Shown piece by piece: positions 5,388 through 5,472 of a DNA stretch of 5,472 nucleotides. Made by a program: the position numbers and the translations under genes. Source of the DNA: an uncultured Bacteroidota bacterium (GTDB lineage: Bacteria; Bacteroidota; Bacteroidia; UKL13-3); NCBI GenBank assembly GCA_903898215.1, contig CAIUEQ010000260.1, positions 1 to 5,472 of the forward strand, given 5' to 3'. The stretch's first letter is position 1. Each line of letters begins with the position of its first letter. The notes beneath the pieces are model-generated. The model did no database searches and was not told the origin of the DNA. It worked only from the letters and a program-made list of their open reading frames with translations.

Positions 5388-5472
5388 TATCCTTCAAAAT
5401 GCAAATACAATTATTTAACGCGAAAAATCATCACTCTTTCATTCATAATTACCCGTAAAATATTACTGGCAA
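5332..5472 (-). repeat. Right arm of the perfect 141-bp inverted repeat
   Basis: This is the reverse complement of 1-141 with no mismatch. It covers the first 18-19 codons of the right RHS tail gene and the 85 bp before its start codon. Perfect identity through non-coding DNA, followed by a sharp drop at the same codon in both genes, points to recent duplication, gene conversion or recombination between the two ends rather than ordinary protein-family conservation. Confidence 0.97.

Noticed and set aside
1..5472. Insertion sequence or transposon bounded by the terminal inverted repeats
   Set aside because: No transposase or recombinase is encoded, and the repeats extend into coding sequence of two RHS genes, which fits duplicated cassette starts better than transposon ends.

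Overview
The window is AT-rich and looks like accessory DNA from a member of the Bacteroidota, probably a Flavobacteriia-type organism. The evidence is the YYPFG ... YKYGF ... EYDPRLGRW ... IDP core ending typical of RHS/YD-repeat proteins in that phylum, the low GC content, the lack of strong Shine-Dalgarno sequences, and a signal peptide cut before Gln. It is a polymorphic-toxin locus built as two facing modules. Each module has a short orphan RHS C-terminal gene followed directly by a gene for an exported YwqK/MORN-variant-repeat protein, the usual kind of immunity partner.

Layout. Positions 1-141 and 5332-5472 are a perfect inverted repeat (read by eye, base by base). It contains about 85 bp of DNA with no intact frame plus the first 18-19 codons of each RHS gene. 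The left module (+ strand) is an RHS tail with a Thr/Asn-rich C-terminus (86-1069), followed with no spacer by a signal-peptide YwqK-repeat protein (1070-1780). The right module (- strand) is an RHS tail with a Gly-rich C-terminus (5387-4329), followed 13 bp later by a lipoprotein joining YwqK repeats to a PsbP/DcrB-like domain (4315-3509). Between the modules is a graveyard of defence and immunity genes: a small two-helix membrane protein (1942-2406) that may have lost a third helix to a frameshift, a 5'-truncated YwqK-type gene (2699-2493, -), the C-terminal scar of a DNA cytosine-5 methyltransferase (about 2738-2907, +), and an unrecognised beta-rich 178-residue protein (2967-3503).

How it may work. 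In RHS systems the conserved core is followed by a variable toxin tail, and the cognate immunity gene lies just downstream. Displaced tail-plus-immunity cassettes that keep a stretch of core sequence can recombine into a full-length gene. Both tails here start from one identical segment in opposite orientation, so the interval could be inverted, or either cassette could recombine with a full-length RHS gene outside the window. This is inference. The outer edge of the repeat is also the edge of the window, and its length, 141 bp, equals the largest default k of a common metagenome assembler. The true outer extent of the repeat therefore cannot be judged from here.
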